A DNA stretch of 64,000 bases from Pseudomonas sp. BN411 (GCF_029871235.1 NZ_SSOM01000055.1:124001-188000), one strand, 5' to 3'. Shown: positions 41,361-49,506, counted from the first letter of the stretch. Notes: generated by a model from the sequence alone, not told the origin. Numbers and translations are program-made.

Positions 41361-42956
41361 TCAGTCCTCGATCAGGACGCCGGGAGCCAGGCGCCCCTCG
41401 GGATCGAAGTGCTGCGCCAGGCTGCGCAGGGCGGCCATACCCAGCGGCCCCTTCTCTACCGGCAGCCAGGGCGCGTGATCGCGACCGACGCCGTGCTGGT
41501 GGCTGATGGTGCCGCGATTCTGCGCGATCACTTCGCTGGCGGCGCGCTTCAACTTGCTCCAGCGCGCCAGCGCTTCGGCGTAGCTGTCGCCCGGACGGTA
41601 GACATAGGTGGTGTAGATGCTCGATCCCTCGCCGTAGACATGGGACAGGTGGGTGAATACGTGGACCCGCTCGCCCTCCTCCTTCAACCCGGTGCGCAGG
41701 CTGGCCTCGATCTTGTTGAGCAGGCTGTCGACATTGACCCAGTCGGTGGCGGTTTCCAGGGTGTCCACCACATAACCGGCACTCCACAGGGCGTGGCGCA
41801 GATAGGGGAAGCGGAAGCGATTGTGCTCCCACTTCTTGCCCAGCAGGGTGCCAGTGAACACACCGCCGAAGCCCTTCAGCAGGCGACGTGCCTGCTTCAG
41901 CGAAGCCGCGTTTTGCGCGCGGTTTCCGGTGACGCCGAAAGTCAGCATGCATTTACCGGCGCCAGCGCCACGCAGAGCGAGGTACTTCTCCAGCAGGGCG
42001 ATCTGCCCCGGATGGCCAGCCAGCGCCAGCTGGGTTTCCGTCTCGATGGCATTGGACAGGCGCAGCATGGACAGCGGCACCCGTGCCTGGGCCAGGCTGC
42101 GGATCCCTTTCAGAGCCTGGTTCCAGCTGGGCAGGAAGACAGCGTAGAAGGACTCCTGCTCGGCCAACCGGGTGACCCGCACCCGTACTTCGGAGATCAC
42201 CCCGAATCGCCCTTCCGAACCGAGCACCATTTCGCGCAGGTCAGGGCCCGCCGCCGACGCCGGGAAGGTGGGCAGCTCCATGGGGCCGGCGAAAGTCTCC
42301 AGGGTGCCGCCGGCAAACAGCTGCTCGATGCGGCCGTAGCGCAGGGACTGCTGGCCACTTGAACGGCTCGCAACCCAGCCGCCGAGGGTGGACAACTCCC
42401 AGGACTGCGGAAAATGGCCGAGGGTGTAGCCACGGGCACGGAGTTGGCTTTCCACCTGCGGGCCGCTGGCGCCGGGGCCGAAGGTGGCGATCTGACTTTC
42501 CTCGTCCAACTCCAACAGGCGGCTCATGCGCTCCAGGGAGACAGTCAGTACCGGCCGCTCGCCGGCCTGGGGATTGATGTGGCCGGCTACCGAAGTACCG
42601 CCGCCATAAGGAATCAGCACCAGGTCACGCTCGACGGCCAGGGCCAGCAATTGGCGGATCTGCTCCGGGGTTTCCGGAAAGGCCACGCCATCGGGGAACT
42701 GTCCGAAGTCGCCCTCACGCATCGCCAGCCAATCCGGCAGGCTCTGCCCACGGGCGTGACGCACGCGGGTCTCGGCATCCAGGGTGATCAGCGGGTGGGG
42801 GGCCAGACGCGAAGTCGGCACGCGGGCCAGCACCTGTTCCAGGCTGGCATCGGGCAAGGGCTGCCCTTCACTGATGCGCTCGGCCAGGAACATCGCTCCA
42901 TTGGCGGGCAGTTCCACCACCGTCGCCTCATCGCCCCAGCCGTTCCAGCGTCGCAT
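41361..42956 (-). CDS. FAD-binding oxidase, alkyl-DHAP synthase-like
   Basis: 531-residue flavoprotein with a PCMH-type FAD domain (about 90-270; LIPYGGGTSVAGHIN for the pyrophosphate loop) and a C-terminal oxidase cap. The C-terminal motif SHQHGVGRDHAPWL lines up with SHHHGVGK of alkyl-dihydroxyacetonephosphate synthase, with Gln in place of the middle His. AGPS exchanges the acyl chain of acyl-DHAP for a fatty alcohol. First gene of a three-gene operon; AAGGAG lies seven bases before the ATG. D-lactate or glycolate oxidase relatives are the alternative. Confidence 0.78.
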   Translation of the reverse strand: MRRWNGWGDEATVVELPANGAMFLAERISEGQPLPDASLEQVLARVPTSRLAPHPLITLDAETRVRHARGQSLPDWLAMREGDFGQFPDGVAFPETPEQIRQLLALAVERDLVLIPYGGGTSVAGHINPQAGERPVLTVSLERMSRLLELDEESQIATFGPGASGPQVESQLRARGYTLGHFPQSWELSTLGGWVASRSSGQQSLRYGRIEQLFAGGTLETFAGPMELPTFPASAAGPDLREMVLGSEGRFGVISEVRVRVTRLAEQESFYAVFLPSWNQALKGIRSLAQARVPLSMLRLSNAIETETQLALAGHPGQIALLEKYLALRGAGAGKCMLTFGVTGNRAQNAASLKQARRLLKGFGGVFTGTLLGKKWEHNRFRFPYLRHALWSAGYVVDTLETATDWVNVDSLLNKIEASLRTGLKEEGERVHVFTHLSHVYGEGSSIYTTYVYRPGDSYAEALARWSKLKRAASEVIAQNRGTISHQHGVGRDHAPWLPVEKGPLGMAALRSLAQHFDPEGRLAPGVLIED

Positions 42957-43003
42957 GCCGTTCTCCTTGTTCAGGTTGTTTCGAAGGTTTTCGATGGCTG
43001 CCT

Positions 43004-43049
43004 ATACTAGCCAGCCGCCCAAAGGCGTCACTGTCGGATCGGGACAGTG
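43004..43049 (-). promoter_or_regulatory. Activator-type promoter and candidate operator of the ether-lipid-like operon
   Basis: Minus strand TAGTAT (43009-43004) is a good -10, but no -35 hexamer lies 16-18 bases upstream. Instead a perfect inverted repeat CACTGTC-N7-GACAGTG (43029-43049) is centred about 42 bases before the predicted start. This is the class II activator position, and a divergent AraC gene begins 32 bases further on. Confidence 0.5.
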
Positions 43050-43081
43050 GCAATCGCCAATCAGGACATAACAAGAAACAC

Positions 43082-44104
43082 ATGCAAGCGCTCGGCTATA
43101 CCTCGGTTCCCGCACTTCTCAAGTACCTGCGCCATGCAGAACAACTTGGCATGGATCAGGCCTCGACCCTGGCCGCAGCCGGCATTCGCCCGGACGACCT
43201 CGCGGACAACAGCAAGCGCCTACCCAGTGAAGCCCACGAGCGCCTGCTGACCTACCTGATCCGGGAATCCGGCGACGCCCTCTTCGGCCTGCACTCGGCG
43301 CGCTACGTGCAGCCCGGCTCCTGGAGCGTGCTGGGCTACATCACCATGAACTGCACCACCCTGGGCGAGGCCATGAGCCGCATCGCCCCCTACGAGAAAC
43401 TGGTGGGCGACATGGGCGTGAGTCGCGTGGAAGCGGACAGCGACAAGGTGCGGATGATCTGGAGCTGCCGCCACCAGGACCCGGCGATCCGCCGCCACAT
43501 GGTGGAGAACGTGCTCGCGTCCTGGCTGCTCTACGCCCGCTGGATCGCCGACATGCAGCGTTCGCCGCAGGAAGTATGGTTCGAACACGCCCAGCCCGAG
43601 GCGACCCGCATCGAGGAATACGAAGAAGTGTTTGGCTGCCCGGTGCGTTTCGAGCAGCCCTGCAACGCCCTGCTGGTACCGATGGAGTACCTGGCCGTGC
43701 CCCTGCGCCAGGCGGACGCCAATCTGCTGCGCACCCTGGAAGAACATGCCCTGGCCCTGATGGCCGGGCTGGATGACGACGAGCCGCTGCCGCAACGGGT
43801 GAAGAACGCCCTGCGCCTGCTGCTCAAGGACGGCCTGCCACGCAAGGAACGGGTGGCGGAGAAATTCCACATGACAGTGCGCACCCTGCAGCGCCACCTG
43901 CAGCAGGCCGGCACCAGCTACCAGCAGATTCTCGATGAACTGCGCCGCGAGCTGGCCGAACACTACCTGCTACGCAGCGACCTGCCGATTCAGGACATCG
44001 CCTGCTACCTGGGCTTCACCGAGTCCCGCTCCTTCCACCGCAGTTTCAAGGCTTGGACGGGGCAGACGCCGGGGGAGTACAGGGAAGAGAAGCGCCAAAG
44101 CTGA
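43082..44104 (+). CDS. AraC-family transcriptional regulator (OruR-type)
   Basis: 340 residues. The N-terminal two thirds (about 20-200) resemble the arabinose-binding-like domain of OruR-type regulators, and residues 240-335 hold the double helix-turn-helix: RVAEKFHMTVRTLQRHLQQ and the signature IQDIACYLGFTESRSFHRSF. It is divergent from the AGPS/GlpD/FGGY operon and is the obvious candidate to activate it. The inducer is unknown. Start at ATG 43082; the ribosome site is weak (ACAAGAAAC). Confidence 0.9.
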   Translation: MQALGYTSVPALLKYLRHAEQLGMDQASTLAAAGIRPDDLADNSKRLPSEAHERLLTYLIRESGDALFGLHSARYVQPGSWSVLGYITMNCTTLGEAMSRIAPYEKLVGDMGVSRVEADSDKVRMIWSCRHQDPAIRRHMVENVLASWLLYARWIADMQRSPQEVWFEHAQPEATRIEEYEEVFGCPVRFEQPCNALLVPMEYLAVPLRQADANLLRTLEEHALALMAGLDDDEPLPQRVKNALRLLLKDGLPRKERVAEKFHMTVRTLQRHLQQAGTSYQQILDELRRELAEHYLLRSDLPIQDIACYLGFTESRSFHRSFKAWTGQTPGEYREEKRQS

Positions 44105-44119
44105 AGGCAGGAACAAACC

Positions 44120-44216
44120 TGTGGGGGCGATTTCAATCGCTAAGCAGGACGCAGTCCTGCCATAGGGTCTCCCATGGGCAGCTGCGCTGCCCTTAGCGAA
44201 TAAATTCGCCCCCACA
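44120..44216. repeat. 97-bp cloverleaf-like inverted repeat between AraC gene and moeA
   Basis: Outer arms of about 25 bases (44120-44144 and 44192-44216; TGTGGGGGCGA/TCGCCCCCACA plus CGCTAAG/CTTAGCG) with three mismatches enclose two perfect 7-bp hairpins: GCAGGAC-GCA-GTCCTGC (44144-44160) and GGGCAGC-TGC-GCTGCCC (44176-44192). It lies between convergent genes. The architecture suggests a REP/BIME-like element. Confidence 0.7.
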
Positions 44217-44241
44217 TAGAGAGGCAAAAGCCTCACAGCGA

Positions 44242-45456
44242 CTAAGCCTGCAACTCACTCAACGGAATGAAGCGCAAGGTGTCACCCTCAGCCAGGGTGG
44301 TGCCTTCCAGCACCTCCACCAGTCCCTCGGCCCAGGCTGCGCTGCGCAGCACACCGGAGCTCTGGTTCGAGTAGATCACCGCACGGCCGTTCTCCAGCCG
44401 CGCGCGCAGGTACTCGCGTCGATTGCCCGGCTTCTTCCAGATGAATCCAGCCGGCACTGTGAAGCCGAGCGGTTCCACCTCTTCCACGCCCAGGCGGCGC
44501 AGCAGGTAAGGCCGTGTCAGCAGGCCGAAGGTCACCAGGGTGGAGGCCGGATTGCCCGGCAGGCCGATCACCGGCACACCCCGGAAATGCCCGAATGTCA
44601 GGGGCTTGCCTGGCTTGATGGCCAGCTTCCACAGCGCCAGCTCGCCTTCCTCACGCAATGCCACGCCAAGGAAGTCCGCTTCACCCACCGAGACGCCGCC
44701 GGTGGAGAGAATCAGGTCGACCTGTCCCAGCTCACCAAGCGCCTTGCGAGTGAGCGCCAGGTCATCGGCGATGATGCCGGCATCCACCACAGCGCAGCCC
44801 AAGCGCTTGAGCCAGGCGATCAGCAGACTGCGATTGCTGTTGTAGATCTGCCCCGGCCCGAGGGGCTGGCCGGGCGGCACCAATTCGTCACCCGTGGAGA
44901 TCACTGCTACGACGGGACGGCGGCGCACCACCAGCTCGGCGGCGCCGAGGGAGGCGCACAGGCCCATTTCGATAGGACCCAGGCGAGTGCCGGCGGGCAG
45001 CACCGTTTCGCCGGTGTGGGTTTCCTGGCCACGGGCGCGGACGTTCTGCCCAGCTTTGATAGGTTCTAGGAAACGTACCCGGCCATCGGCCAGGACTTCG
45101 GCGTTCTCCTGCATTTCCACCAGGTCCGCACCCTCGGGCAACGGCGCTCCGGTGAAGATGCGCGCACAGGTTCCCGGTTGCAGGGGTTCCGGTGCGCTGC
45201 CGGCGAGAATGCGTTGGCTCACCACCAGCGGCTCGCCCTGCCAGTCGGCCAGGCGCAAGGCGTAACCGTCCATGGCGCTGTTGTCCCACGGCGGCAGGTC
45301 CAGGCCTGCCACCAGCGCTTCGGCCAGCACGCGGCCATCGGCATCAGCCAGCGCGACGGTTTCACAGGCTTCGATCGGTGCAGCCGCCGCCAGGTCGAGC
45401 AAACGCCGCAGGGCGTCCTCGACCGGCATCAGGCCGGGATGATCGCAACCGCTCAT
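44242..45456 (-). CDS. moeA: Molybdopterin molybdenumtransferase MoeA
   Basis: 404-residue enzyme that inserts molybdate into adenylated molybdopterin. Domain order is normal: N-terminal MoeA domain with PPWDNSAMDGYALR, then a MoaB/MogA-like molybdopterin-binding domain (VAVISTGDELVPPG and ILSTGGVSVGEADF) and a C-terminal beta domain. Its start overlaps the end of moaB by four bases (ATGA). As in P. aeruginosa this would be the second moeA copy (moeA2). Confidence 0.94.
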   Translation of the reverse strand: MSGCDHPGLMPVEDALRRLLDLAAAAPIEACETVALADADGRVLAEALVAGLDLPPWDNSAMDGYALRLADWQGEPLVVSQRILAGSAPEPLQPGTCARIFTGAPLPEGADLVEMQENAEVLADGRVRFLEPIKAGQNVRARGQETHTGETVLPAGTRLGPIEMGLCASLGAAELVVRRRPVVAVISTGDELVPPGQPLGPGQIYNSNRSLLIAWLKRLGCAVVDAGIIADDLALTRKALGELGQVDLILSTGGVSVGEADFLGVALREEGELALWKLAIKPGKPLTFGHFRGVPVIGLPGNPASTLVTFGLLTRPYLLRRLGVEEVEPLGFTVPAGFIWKKPGNRREYLRARLENGRAVIYSNQSSGVLRSAAWAEGLVEVLEGTTLAEGDTLRFIPLSELQA

Positions 45457-45992
45457 CCGCGGCTCTCGCAGGCGTTGGCCTGGGTCAGGTGCGGCACGAA
45501 GTTGCAGGGGCGATGACGGTTGTCCAGCTGCTCGGCGAGGATGCCATCCCAGGCGGTGCGGCAGGCATTGGTGGAGCCCGGCAGGCAGCAGACCAGGGTG
45601 CCATTGGAGAGGCCCGCCAGGGCGCGGGACTGCATGGTGGAAGTACCGATATCGCTGACGGAAATCTGTCGGAAGTATTCACCGAAGCCATCCACCTGCT
45701 TGTCCAGCAGGCAGGCGACCGCTTCCGGGGTGCTGTCGCGGCCGGTGAAACCGGTGCCGCCGGTGATCAGCACTACCTGCACGTGATCGTCGGCGATCCA
45801 GGTGGCGACCTGGGCGCGGATCTTGTACAGGTCGTCCTTCAGCAGCACGCGCGCGGCCAGGTTGTGGCCAGCGGCGGTGAGGCGGTCAACGAAGAGCTGG
45901 CCGGAGGTGTCGGTCTCCAGGCTGCGGGTATCACTGACAGTAAGAACGGCGATATTGAGCGGCACGAACACCGCCTCGGCCTTGTGACTCAT
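45453..45992 (-). CDS. moaB: Molybdenum cofactor biosynthesis protein MoaB
   Basis: 179 residues of the MogA/MoaB family, thought to adenylate molybdopterin before metal insertion by MoeA. It has the signature VQVVLITGGTGFTGRDSTPEA and STMQSRALAGLSNGTLVCCLPGS. The start at 45992 (MSHKAEAVF) fits the family; the frame continues upstream without similarity. The gene overlaps moeA and diverges from mobA over 67 bases, so the three genes form a cofactor cluster. Confidence 0.93.
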   Translation of the reverse strand: MSHKAEAVFVPLNIAVLTVSDTRSLETDTSGQLFVDRLTAAGHNLAARVLLKDDLYKIRAQVATWIADDHVQVVLITGGTGFTGRDSTPEAVACLLDKQVDGFGEYFRQISVSDIGTSTMQSRALAGLSNGTLVCCLPGSTNACRTAWDGILAEQLDNRHRPCNFVPHLTQANACESRG

Positions 45993-46059
45993 GGCAGGCT
46001 TCCAGTTGTAGGAGTGAATGCCCGGTGTTATATCACAGCGCCGTCCCGGAGACCGTGCC

Positions 46060-46647
46060 ATGTCCGACAAGCCTTTGCCGCCCTGCTCTGTCCTGCTGCT
46101 TTCCGGCGGTCGAGGGCGGCGTCTTGGCGGCCTCGACAAGGGCCTGGTGGAGTGGCAAGGCCGCCCGCTGATCGCCTGGCTGCATGAGCGGGTGCGCCCC
46201 CTCACCGACGACCTGATCATCTCCTGCAACCGCAATGCGGACCGCTATGCCGCCTGGGCCGACCAACTGGTGCAGGACGACAGCCCCGACTATCCCGGCC
46301 CGCTGGCCGGCCTTCGTGCGGGCCTCGCGGTGGCCCGCCATGAGCAGGTGCTGATCCTCCCCTGCGACGCCCCCAAGGTCGACGATGCGCTGATTGCCGA
46401 GTTGCTCGCCGCCGCCTGTGAGCGCCCCGTAATGGTCCGACAAGGCAAATTCTGGGAGCCGCTGTTCTGTGTCCTGCCCCGCGCGGTGCTGCCGGTACTG
46501 GAAGCCGGATGGCAGGCCGGGGAACGTAGTCCGCAGCGCATCCTCCGCCAATTGAATCCGGTTGCAGTGGTGTGCGCGGAAGGTGATCCACGATTGGCCA
46601 ACTTCAATACACCCGACCTGCTGGCCCCTTCACCCCTGAAGGACTGA
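46060..46647 (+). CDS. mobA: Molybdenum cofactor guanylyltransferase MobA
   Basis: 195 residues. Joins GMP to Mo-molybdopterin to form the bis-MGD cofactor. The nucleotidyl-transferase loop is [20 protein letters not shown], slightly altered from the usual GGxxxRMGG, and [13 protein letters not shown] provides the metal-binding Asp. A GGAG precedes the ATG at 46060. Adjacent to the divergent moaB-moeA pair. Confidence 0.92.
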   Translation: MSDKPLPPCSVLLLSGGRGRRLGGLDKGLVEWQGRPLIAWLHERVRPLTDDLIISCNRNADRYAAWADQLVQDDSPDYPGPLAGLRAGLAVARHEQVLILPCDAPKVDDALIAELLAAACERPVMVRQGKFWEPLFCVLPRAVLPVLEAGWQAGERSPQRILRQLNPVAVVCAEGDPRLANFNTPDLLAPSPLKD

Positions 46648-46725
46648 GTCAGGTTGCCGGAACTTTGCCGGGACGTTCTTCGTCAGAAGCTGCGTACAAC
46701 CAGCGTAATCATCAAGGAGATGACG

Positions 46726-46947
46726 ATGAACCAGCGGATCGCCCCCGCTTTCCTGCTCGCAATGGGCCTTTTCACTCTGGCCGGCTGCTCCTCGCCGACC
46801 GTGATAACCCTCAATGACGGGCGCGAGATCCAGGCCGTGGACAAACCCGACTACGACGAAGACTCGGGCTTCTACGAGTTCGAACAACTGGATGGCAAAC
46901 ATGCCAAGGTGAACAAGGATCAGGTCCGCACCATCAAGGAGCTCTGA
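46726..46947 (+). CDS. Small lipoprotein, YgdR/YgdI family
   Basis: 73 residues with a lipoprotein signal: hydrophobic stretch then lipobox LAGC (about residues 19-22). The mature part is a single SH3-like domain with TVITLNDGREIQAVDKPDYDEDSG and a KVNKDQVRTIKEL end, typical of YgdR. AAGGAG lies six bases before the ATG at 46726, so that start is preferred to the ATG at 46720. Role unknown; probably outer-membrane or periplasmic. Confidence 0.9.
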   Translation: MNQRIAPAFLLAMGLFTLAGCSSPTVITLNDGREIQAVDKPDYDEDSGFYEFEQLDGKHAKVNKDQVRTIKEL

Positions 46948-46954
46948 TTCCACC

Positions 46955-46986
46955 GGCCCGCTCGCGCCCTCCCGGTAAAGCGGGCC
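46955..46986. terminator. Inverted repeat after the YgdR-like gene
   Basis: GGCCCGCT (46955-46962) pairs with AGCGGGCC (46979-46986) across a 16-base loop. No T-run follows; weak candidate. Confidence 0.35.
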
Positions 46987-47069
46987 CTCACCTCTTCCCG
47001 GCAATCCCGCGCCGTTCGCAGTCTCCCACCTCCCCCCGCAAAAAAATTAAAAAATCTTTCGCTAACCCC

Positions 47070-47097
47070 TTGTAGGCCAAAAGTTTTTCTGTAGAAT
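47070..47097 (+). promoter_or_regulatory. tRNA-Pro promoter
   Basis: TTGTAG (47070-47075), 16 bases, TAGAAT (47092-47097). The predicted start is a few bases before the tRNA. Confidence 0.6.
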
Positions 47098-47110
47098 GCG
47101 CGCCACACAA

Positions 47111-47187
47111 CGGAGCGTAGCGCAGCTTGGTAGCGCGTCTCGTTCGGGACGAGAAGGTCGCTGGTTCGAATCCAGTCGCTCCGACCA
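47111..47187 (+). tRNA. tRNA-Pro, anticodon CGG
   Basis: 77 bases that fold as a complete cloverleaf. The acceptor arm CGGAGCG pairs with CGCTCCG, followed by discriminator A and an encoded CCA. The anticodon stem TCTCG/CGAGA encloses the loop TTCGGGA, giving CGG, which reads CCG codons. The T arm has GGTTCGAATCC. It stands alone with its own promoter and terminator. tRNA 3' ends are common integration sites, but no integrase or duplicated tail follows. Confidence 0.97.
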
Positions 47188-47195
47188 AATCCCGA

Positions 47196-47222
47196 AAAAC
47201 CCGCCTTAAAGGCGGGTTTTTT
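47196..47222 (+). terminator. Intrinsic terminator after tRNA-Pro
   Basis: Stem AAAACCCGCC/GGCGGGTTTT with a 5-base loop and T-run, eight bases after the CCA end. The next 200 bases (to 47425) contain nothing I can identify. Confidence 0.92.
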
Positions 47223-47425
47223 ATTGCCTGCGATTTTTCATCGCCACGACGCGCCACGGCAAATACCCAAAGCCATCGACAGCTCCATCAGCTACTCGAA
47301 GAAGAATTGCGCAGCCGTGCTCGGCCAGCCAGCGGCCAGAACATTCTGTGCGGGAGCGGAACGATTTGCGTGGGTGCGCGCGGAAGGCATTACTGCCTGA
47401 CGCCGGCTACATCAGGACGTAGCAA

Positions 47426-47662
47426 TCACGTCAGAAAAGAGGCCACCTGGCAGGCATCAAAGGGCCAGCCCAGCTCGCTACCGGTATCGCAACGGCGCAG
47501 GACCGGAATGCGCAGGCCGTAGGTTTCGACCCACTCCTCGCGGTCGGCAATGTCCACCAGTTCCACCAACAAGCCACGTTCGACGAAGGGCATGAGCACG
47601 CCTTCGGCTACCTCGCAGAGGTGGCAGCCGAGGGTGCCGAAGAGTTGGCATTCAGGAAGCAT
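47426..47662 (-). CDS. Glutaredoxin-like protein
   Basis: 78 residues with a thioredoxin-fold pattern: LFGTLGCHLCEVAE has the redox pair Cys13-x-x-Cys16, and GLRIPVLRR supplies the cis-proline. This short form belongs to the glutaredoxin-family small proteins of pseudomonads; partners are unknown. A GC-rich hairpin covers its ribosome-binding GAGG. It follows the DUF5610-type gene on the same strand. Confidence 0.8.
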   Translation of the reverse strand: MLPECQLFGTLGCHLCEVAEGVLMPFVERGLLVELVDIADREEWVETYGLRIPVLRRCDTGSELGWPFDACQVASFLT

Positions 47663-47667
47663 GGGGA

Positions 47668-47693
47668 CGCGCCTCGAAAATCAGCGAGGCGCG
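47668..47693 (-). promoter_or_regulatory. Hairpin masking the ribosome site of the glutaredoxin-like gene
   Basis: Nine-pair stem CGCGCCTCG/CGAGGCGCG with an 8-base loop, five bases before the ATG. The only GAGG near the start lies in the stem. It could act as a terminator for the upstream gene, or limit translation of the downstream one. Confidence 0.45.
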
Positions 47694-47708
47694 AAGTCTA
47701 GCACGGGG

Positions 47709-48860
47709 TCAGTCGTCAGTGGATTCGCTCTTGGCCTTGTCCAGCAAGGGCTGCAGGCCATCCAGCAGGCGGCTGTTGAAGCGTTCGGCCTTGGCCAGTT
47801 GGGCCGGGTCGAAACGCTCGTCGAGGCCGAATCCGCCCTTGAGCAGTTCTTCCAGGGCACCACGGCCGTTCTCGGCGAGTTCTCCCGCGCTGCGCAGCGC
47901 CTCCAGAAGGCTGTTGGCGTAATCCTTGAGGTTGCCGTTGACTGCGCTCGCCGCCTGACCACCCTGCTGGGCGACGGCGCCATATGCGTCGGTCGCCTGC
48001 ATGATCTTGGTCTGGGTGAGGTGCAGAGACATGGAAGCCAGTTGTTCGCCATCCATGTCCAGGGCCATGGCCCGGTCGAAGGCGCCAGCCACGTCGCCAG
48101 AGTAGAACTTGCTGGAGATGTCCTGGACCTGGCCAAGCAGGTCGCTCAGGGCCGCCTTCTCTTCGTCGTCCAACTCCCCTTCCACCTCGATCTGCCAGGC
48201 GCCGATCTGCAGGCTGGACGATTGGCTGCTGACGGACACCAGCGAGTTTTTGCCGTCGCTCGCCGCCGCCACGCTGCTGCGCGACCAACTGGACGACGCC
48301 TGGGCGATGGAAATGCGCAGCTTGTCGCCGTCGCGGGTTTTCACTTCCAGGTCGAAGGTTTCCGATTGGGCGTTGAAGCGTTCGCTGTAACCCGCGACTG
48401 CCACTGTCCCACCGGCCTGGGGAGATTGCGCCGGCTGGGTGTAGGTCTTCTGCAATTGATCCAGGCCATCCTGGATGCGGCCGAAGGTGTCATCGATGTC
48501 GTCAGCGACCTTGCCGCCAAGTACACCGAGGCCGTCCAGAACCTTGCGCGCGTCGTCGAAGCCTTTCTGAATCCCGGCGCGGGCCTGATCCAACAGCCCC
48601 TGCAGCTTGGCTGGATCGGCACCGTCCGCCTTCTCTTTGCGCAGACGCTGGTCGATGAAGCCCAGTACGCGGTCCGCGACTTTCTCGGGGGTGTATTTGG
48701 ATGCCTTGTCACTCAGGGCGCCCGGCTCGAGACCCAGACGCTCACCCAGGCGACCAGCGAGGACTTCCTGTGCATCCGCCTGTTTGCGGGCCAGGACGGA
48801 AGCCAGGCCGGGGAAGGAGGAACGATGGGCGGCAGAAGCGAGGGAGGCCAGGGCATTCAT
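47709..48860 (-). CDS. DUF5610-type protein of unknown function
   Basis: 383 residues from the ATG at 48860 (MNALASLASAAHRSSFPG). A helical N-terminal part contains KYTPEKVADRVLGFIDQRL, typical of DUF5610 proteins. A middle beta-rich section (FDLEVKTRDGDKLRISIAQ) and a helical C-terminal half (FDRAMALDMDGEQLASMSLHLTQ) follow. No signal peptide or membrane helix is seen, and the composition is Ala/Gln/Ser-rich. No function is known to me. A TTG further upstream would add 15 residues. Confidence 0.75.
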   Translation of the reverse strand: MNALASLASAAHRSSFPGLASVLARKQADAQEVLAGRLGERLGLEPGALSDKASKYTPEKVADRVLGFIDQRLRKEKADGADPAKLQGLLDQARAGIQKGFDDARKVLDGLGVLGGKVADDIDDTFGRIQDGLDQLQKTYTQPAQSPQAGGTVAVAGYSERFNAQSETFDLEVKTRDGDKLRISIAQASSSWSRSSVAAASDGKNSLVSVSSQSSSLQIGAWQIEVEGELDDEEKAALSDLLGQVQDISSKFYSGDVAGAFDRAMALDMDGEQLASMSLHLTQTKIMQATDAYGAVAQQGGQAASAVNGNLKDYANSLLEALRSAGELAENGRGALEELLKGGFGLDERFDPAQLAKAERFNSRLLDGLQPLLDKAKSESTDD

Positions 48861-48948
48861 GTCGGGAGCATCCGGAGTCGACGGTGTCCCTTCTTTGGCG
48901 GCCAAAGGCCGAAGAACTTGAACTGCCGACGACGAACGGGGCCCGACG

Positions 48949-49506
48949 TCAGACGCCGGCGGCGCGCAGCAGTTGTTCCGCGGCGTCCTTCGCCTCCAGC
49001 GCCTGATCGCTCGGGCCCTGGATGTGGGCCATGCTGATCGCCCCTTCCATCAGGTACTGCAACTGACGCGCCAGACGCTCAGGCTGAGCGCCACCCAGGC
49101 TCTGCAGGGCGGCGATGAAGTAGTTCTGCGTAGCGATCTTGTAGGACGCCGCAAGACGATGCACCGGATGGGCGCGGTCGTGAAATTCGGCCGCCGCATT
49201 GATGAAAGCGCAGCCGCAGAACTCTTCCTGCCGCAGCCATTCATCCAGGCCGTCGAATACCCGCAGGATGGCTTCCCGCGGCGGCAGGTTGGCGAAGGCC
49301 CATGCCATGCGCTCGGCCGCTGGCGCGAAGCGGGATTCCAGGGCGGCCATTATCAGTTCGTCCTTGGACTTGAAATGCTTGTAGAGGGTCATCTTGGCCA
49401 CGCCGGACTCCGCCAGGATGCGGTCGATGCCGGTGGCGTGGAAGCCTTCGCGATAGAAGAGCGAAAGGGCCGTGTTGACCAGTTGATCGCGTTTACTCGA
49501 TGCCAT
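48949..49506 (-). CDS. TetR-family repressor of the neighbouring GST operon
   Basis: 185 residues. N-terminal TetR helix-turn-helix: LVNTALSLFYREGFHATGIDR, then SGVAKMTLYKHFKSKDELI. The C-terminal ligand domain includes EEFCGCAFINAAAEF, a cysteine-bearing segment that could sense electrophiles. Divergent from a glutathione S-transferase gene with a perfect palindrome between them. The start at 49506 gives MASSKRDQLV. The inducer is unknown. Confidence 0.88.
   Translation of the reverse strand: MASSKRDQLVNTALSLFYREGFHATGIDRILAESGVAKMTLYKHFKSKDELIMAALESRFAPAAERMAWAFANLPPREAILRVFDGLDEWLRQEEFCGCAFINAAAEFHDRAHPVHRLAASYKIATQNYFIAALQSLGGAQPERLARQLQYLMEGAISMAHIQGPSDQALEAKDAAEQLLRAAGV

Noticed and set aside
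47111-47425. tRNA-Pro as an integration site for a genomic island
   Set aside because: No integrase and no repeated tRNA tail downstream; flanking genes are ordinary.
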